A stretch of DNA of 64,000 bases, taken from Methylocystis sp. SC2. GTDB taxonomy: Bacteria; Pseudomonadota; Alphaproteobacteria; Rhizobiales; Beijerinckiaceae. The notes under the pieces were generated by a model. The model ran no database searches, was not told where the DNA came from, and worked only from the letters and a program-made list of their open reading frames with translations. Made by a program: the position numbers and the translations under genes. The stretch lies in assembly GCF_000304315.1 (NCBI RefSeq), contig NC_018485.1, forward strand, positions 3,132,501 through 3,196,500, given 5' to 3'. Positions 61,960-64,000 of the stretch are shown here, piece by piece (positions within the stretch are counted from its first letter, which is position 1; each line of letters opens with the position of its first letter).

Positions 61960-64000
61960 TCAGCCGAGCGCCCGCGTGGCGATGTCGCGCAAGTCCGCCG
62001 AAAGATTTTCCTGCGCGACGATATGCTTGAGCCGAGCTTCAATGAGGCCGCGGCGCCGCGACTCCATCGTGCGCCAGGACCGCAGCGCCGAGAGAAGCCG
62101 TGCGGACACCTGGGGATTCTTCGGATCGACTTCGAGAACCACGGCCGTCAGCAAATCATATCCTGATCCGTCGAGCGCATGAAAGCGCGTGAGATTGCCG
62201 TTCGCGAAGGCGCCGATCAAAGCGCGTACGCGGTTGGGGTTGCTCATCGAGAATTCCCGATGCGTCATCAGACCCAATACGCGCTGAGTGGTCGCCGCTT
62301 CCGGAATCATCGCCTGCAGCGAGAACCATTTGTCGATGACGAGCGCGTCTCCGGCATATTGGTCGTAGAACCGTGCGAAGGCCTCCTCGCGCGCATGGCC
62401 GCCCAGAAGCGCCAATGTCGCCAGCGCGGCGAGCTTGTCGGTCATATTCCCCGCGGCTTCAAACTGCGCCGTGGCCAAGGATCGGCCTTTTTCAGCGTCG
62501 CCCGCAGCCAGAAGATCGAGCGTCACGTTGCGCAAAGCGCGGCGTCCCGCGCTCGCGGCGTCGGGCGTAAAGGCGCCGGCGGCGGAAAAGCGCGCGTAGA
62601 TCGCGTCGAGCTCTGAAGCGAGCGACCTGCCGATCTCCGCGCGCAACGCCATGCGGGCGTCGAAGAGCTGATCCGGGTCGACGTCGCTTCCCTTTTCGCG
62701 CGCAAGGTCGATGTCCGACGGCAGCGACAACGCCTGTGCGACCAGAGCCGGATCGTCCTCGGCCTTGGCGAGCAGCGTTCGCAGTGCTTCGCTCAGTCCT
62801 CGGGCTTCCAACGCGCCGGTTTCGAGCCGACCGAAGATCGCCCGCAAGGCGAGGCTTTGCGACGCCTGCCAGCGATTGAACGGATCGTCGTCACAGGCGA
62901 GCAGTCGTTCGAGATCCTCGCTCGTCGGCGCGGGCTCGAGGCGCACAGGCGCGGAAAAGCCGCGCAGCAGCGAGACCACGGGCCGTGACGGAATCTCGCG
63001 GAAACGGATGGCGCGCTCGGCGCGGTCGAGTTCGATCAGGCCACGGGCGAGTTCGGTCGGCGCGGCGTCTTCGCTGACGAGATCGAGCTTTTGCCCATTC
63101 TCGCCAAAGAGCGCCAGCGCCAGCGGAATGACGACGGGCTTCTTCTCGCTTTGGCCAGGCGTCGGGGGCGTCTGCTGACGCAGCTTCAAGGCGAACGTTC
63201 CGGCGGCGGGATCGTAGTCGCCTGACGTCGTCACCACAGGCGTTCCCGCCTGACTGTACCAAAGCGCAAAATGCGTCAGGTCGCGTCCGGATGCGGCGGC
63301 GAAGCAGGAGAGGAAATCTTCGATCGTCGCGGCCGTCCCGTCGAAGCGTTCGAAATAGAGATCCATGCCGCGGCGGAAGTTGTCTTCGCCGATCAACGTC
63401 CGCAACATGCGGATGATTTCAGCGCCCTTCTCGTAAACGGTCGACGTGTAGAAATTGTTGATTTCTTGATAGACGTCCGGACGCACGGGATGCGCGAGCG
63501 GACCGGCGTCTTCGGGAAATTGCGCGAGGCGCAGGCCGCGCACGTCGCCGATGCGCTCCACCGCGCGCGAACGCATGTCGGCGGAAAACTCCTGGTCGCG
63601 GAAAACCGTCAGCCCTTCCTTGAGGCAGAGCTGGAACCAGTCGCGGCAGGTGATGCGATTGCCCGTCCAATTGTGGAAATATTCATGCGCGATGACTCCT
63701 TCGATGCCGGCGTAATCGCCGTCGGTCGCGGTGTCGGGCGAGGCGAGCACATATTTGTCGTTGAAGATGTTGAGGCCCTTGTTCTCCATGGCGCCCATGT
63801 TGAAGTCCGAGACGGCGACGATGTTGAACACGTCGAGATCATATTCGCGGCCGAATTTCTCTTCGTCCCAGCGCATCGAGCGCTTCAGCGCGTCCATCGC
63901 ATAGGCTGCGCGCGATTCCTTGCCATGTTCGACGTAGATGGCCAGTTCGACGCCACGGCCCGACATCGTCGTGAATCCGTCGCGCACAACGCCCAGATCG
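61960..64000 (-). CDS. pepN: Aminopeptidase N (M1 family), N-terminus beyond the window
   Basis: A zinc aminopeptidase. The gene runs in from the right edge, so about the first 200 residues are missing. The visible part has GAMENKGLNIFNDKYVLA (substrate-binding GAMEN), HEYFHNWTGNRITCRDWFQL with HExxH and then the distal Glu in LKEGLTVFRDQEFSA, followed by the C-terminal helical domain. The form matches E. coli PepN rather than mammalian M1 enzymes. The frame is intact to the window end. Confidence 0.95.
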   Translation of the reverse strand, partial: DLGVVRDGFTTMSGRGVELAIYVEHGKESRAAYAMDALKRSMRWDEEKFGREYDLDVFNIVAVSDFNMGAMENKGLNIFNDKYVLASPDTATDGDYAGIEGVIAHEYFHNWTGNRITCRDWFQLCLKEGLTVFRDQEFSADMRSRAVERIGDVRGLRLAQFPEDAGPLAHPVRPDVYQEINNFYTSTVYEKGAEIIRMLRTLIGEDNFRRGMDLYFERFDGTAATIEDFLSCFAAASGRDLTHFALWYSQAGTPVVTTSGDYDPAAGTFALKLRQQTPPTPGQSEKKPVVIPLALALFGENGQKLDLVSEDAAPTELARGLIELDRAERAIRFREIPSRPVVSLLRGFSAPVRLEPAPTSEDLERLLACDDDPFNRWQASQSLALRAIFGRLETGALEARGLSEALRTLLAKAEDDPALVAQALSLPSDIDLAREKGSDVDPDQLFDARMALRAEIGRSLASELDAIYARFSAAGAFTPDAASAGRRALRNVTLDLLAAGDAEKGRSLATAQFEAAGNMTDKLAALATLALLGGHAREEAFARFYDQYAGDALVIDKWFSLQAMIPEAATTQRVLGLMTHREFSMSNPNRVRALIGAFANGNLTRFHALDGSGYDLLTAVVLEVDPKNPQVSARLLSALRSWRTMESRRRGLIEARLKHIVAQENLSADLRDIATRALG

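Overview
The window is a G+C-rich bacterial chromosome segment from an alphaproteobacterium, most likely of the order Hyphomicrobiales (Rhizobiales). The evidence is the cox cluster order (coxB-coxA-ctaB-small membrane protein-ctaG-coxC-DUF983-surf1-thrC), an IalB-family protein, a DUF6456 protein, phaR/phaA/phaB, a PleC-like hybrid-free histidine kinase preceded by a perfect CtrA-type box, and several palindromic intergenic repeats of the kind common in that order. A methylotroph or methanotroph of the Methylocystaceae/Beijerinckiaceae would fit, but no methane-oxidation marker lies in the window, so the family is only a guess.

Layout. 1-9.2 kb: end of an IalB-like gene, then the aa3-type cytochrome c oxidase cluster with its heme O synthase, copper chaperone and SURF1, followed by thrC and an acetyltransferase. 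9.3-16.4 kb: RNase PH, an EF-G-like GTPase, a ferredoxin/SCP2 fusion with a MarR regulator, pirin and a flavin-type oxidase. 16.4-23.3 kb: an L,D-transpeptidase, a flippase-like membrane protein, the PHB genes phaB-phaA and divergent phaR, an isolated AT-rich membrane-protein gene, and ychF. 23.4-26.7 kb: a periplasmic diheme cytochrome with an unusual second heme motif and a second L,D-transpeptidase. 26.8-36.7 kb: a long minus-strand run containing an acyltransferase/SGNH pair, a pseudouridine synthase, tldD-DUF488-unknown-pmbA, a thiamine-precursor-type ABC transporter and an acetyltransferase. 36.9-43.8 kb: a crotonase-family gene and several secreted or membrane-anchored proteins of unknown role, separated by repeat elements.

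43.9-46.5 kb is an accessory patch: a HEPN-like RNHxxH protein, a divergent small ORF/MazF-like toxin pair, a candidate structured RNA ending in a strong terminator, and an IS1595-family transposase. 46.5-64 kb returns to core genes: a DnaA-domain-IV-like protein with DUF6456, sufE, lemA, cysE, gshB-glnD, grpE, corA, a DegP protease, a two-component system, the PleC-like kinase and pepN, which runs off the right edge.

The most striking points are: (i) the oxidase subunits I and II both depart from the usual residues at the Mg site between CuA and heme a3; (ii) an uncharacterised DUF488 plus partner module is spliced, with overlapping start and stop codons, between tldD and pmbA; (iii) the HEPN/MazF/RNA/IS patch; (iv) a TTAA-N7-TTAA CtrA box in front of the PleC-like kinase; (v) a CX3CH heme motif in the diheme cytochrome; (vi) a 12-bp inverted repeat that could mask the degP ribosome binding site; and (vii) an EF-G-like protein without the catalytic His.
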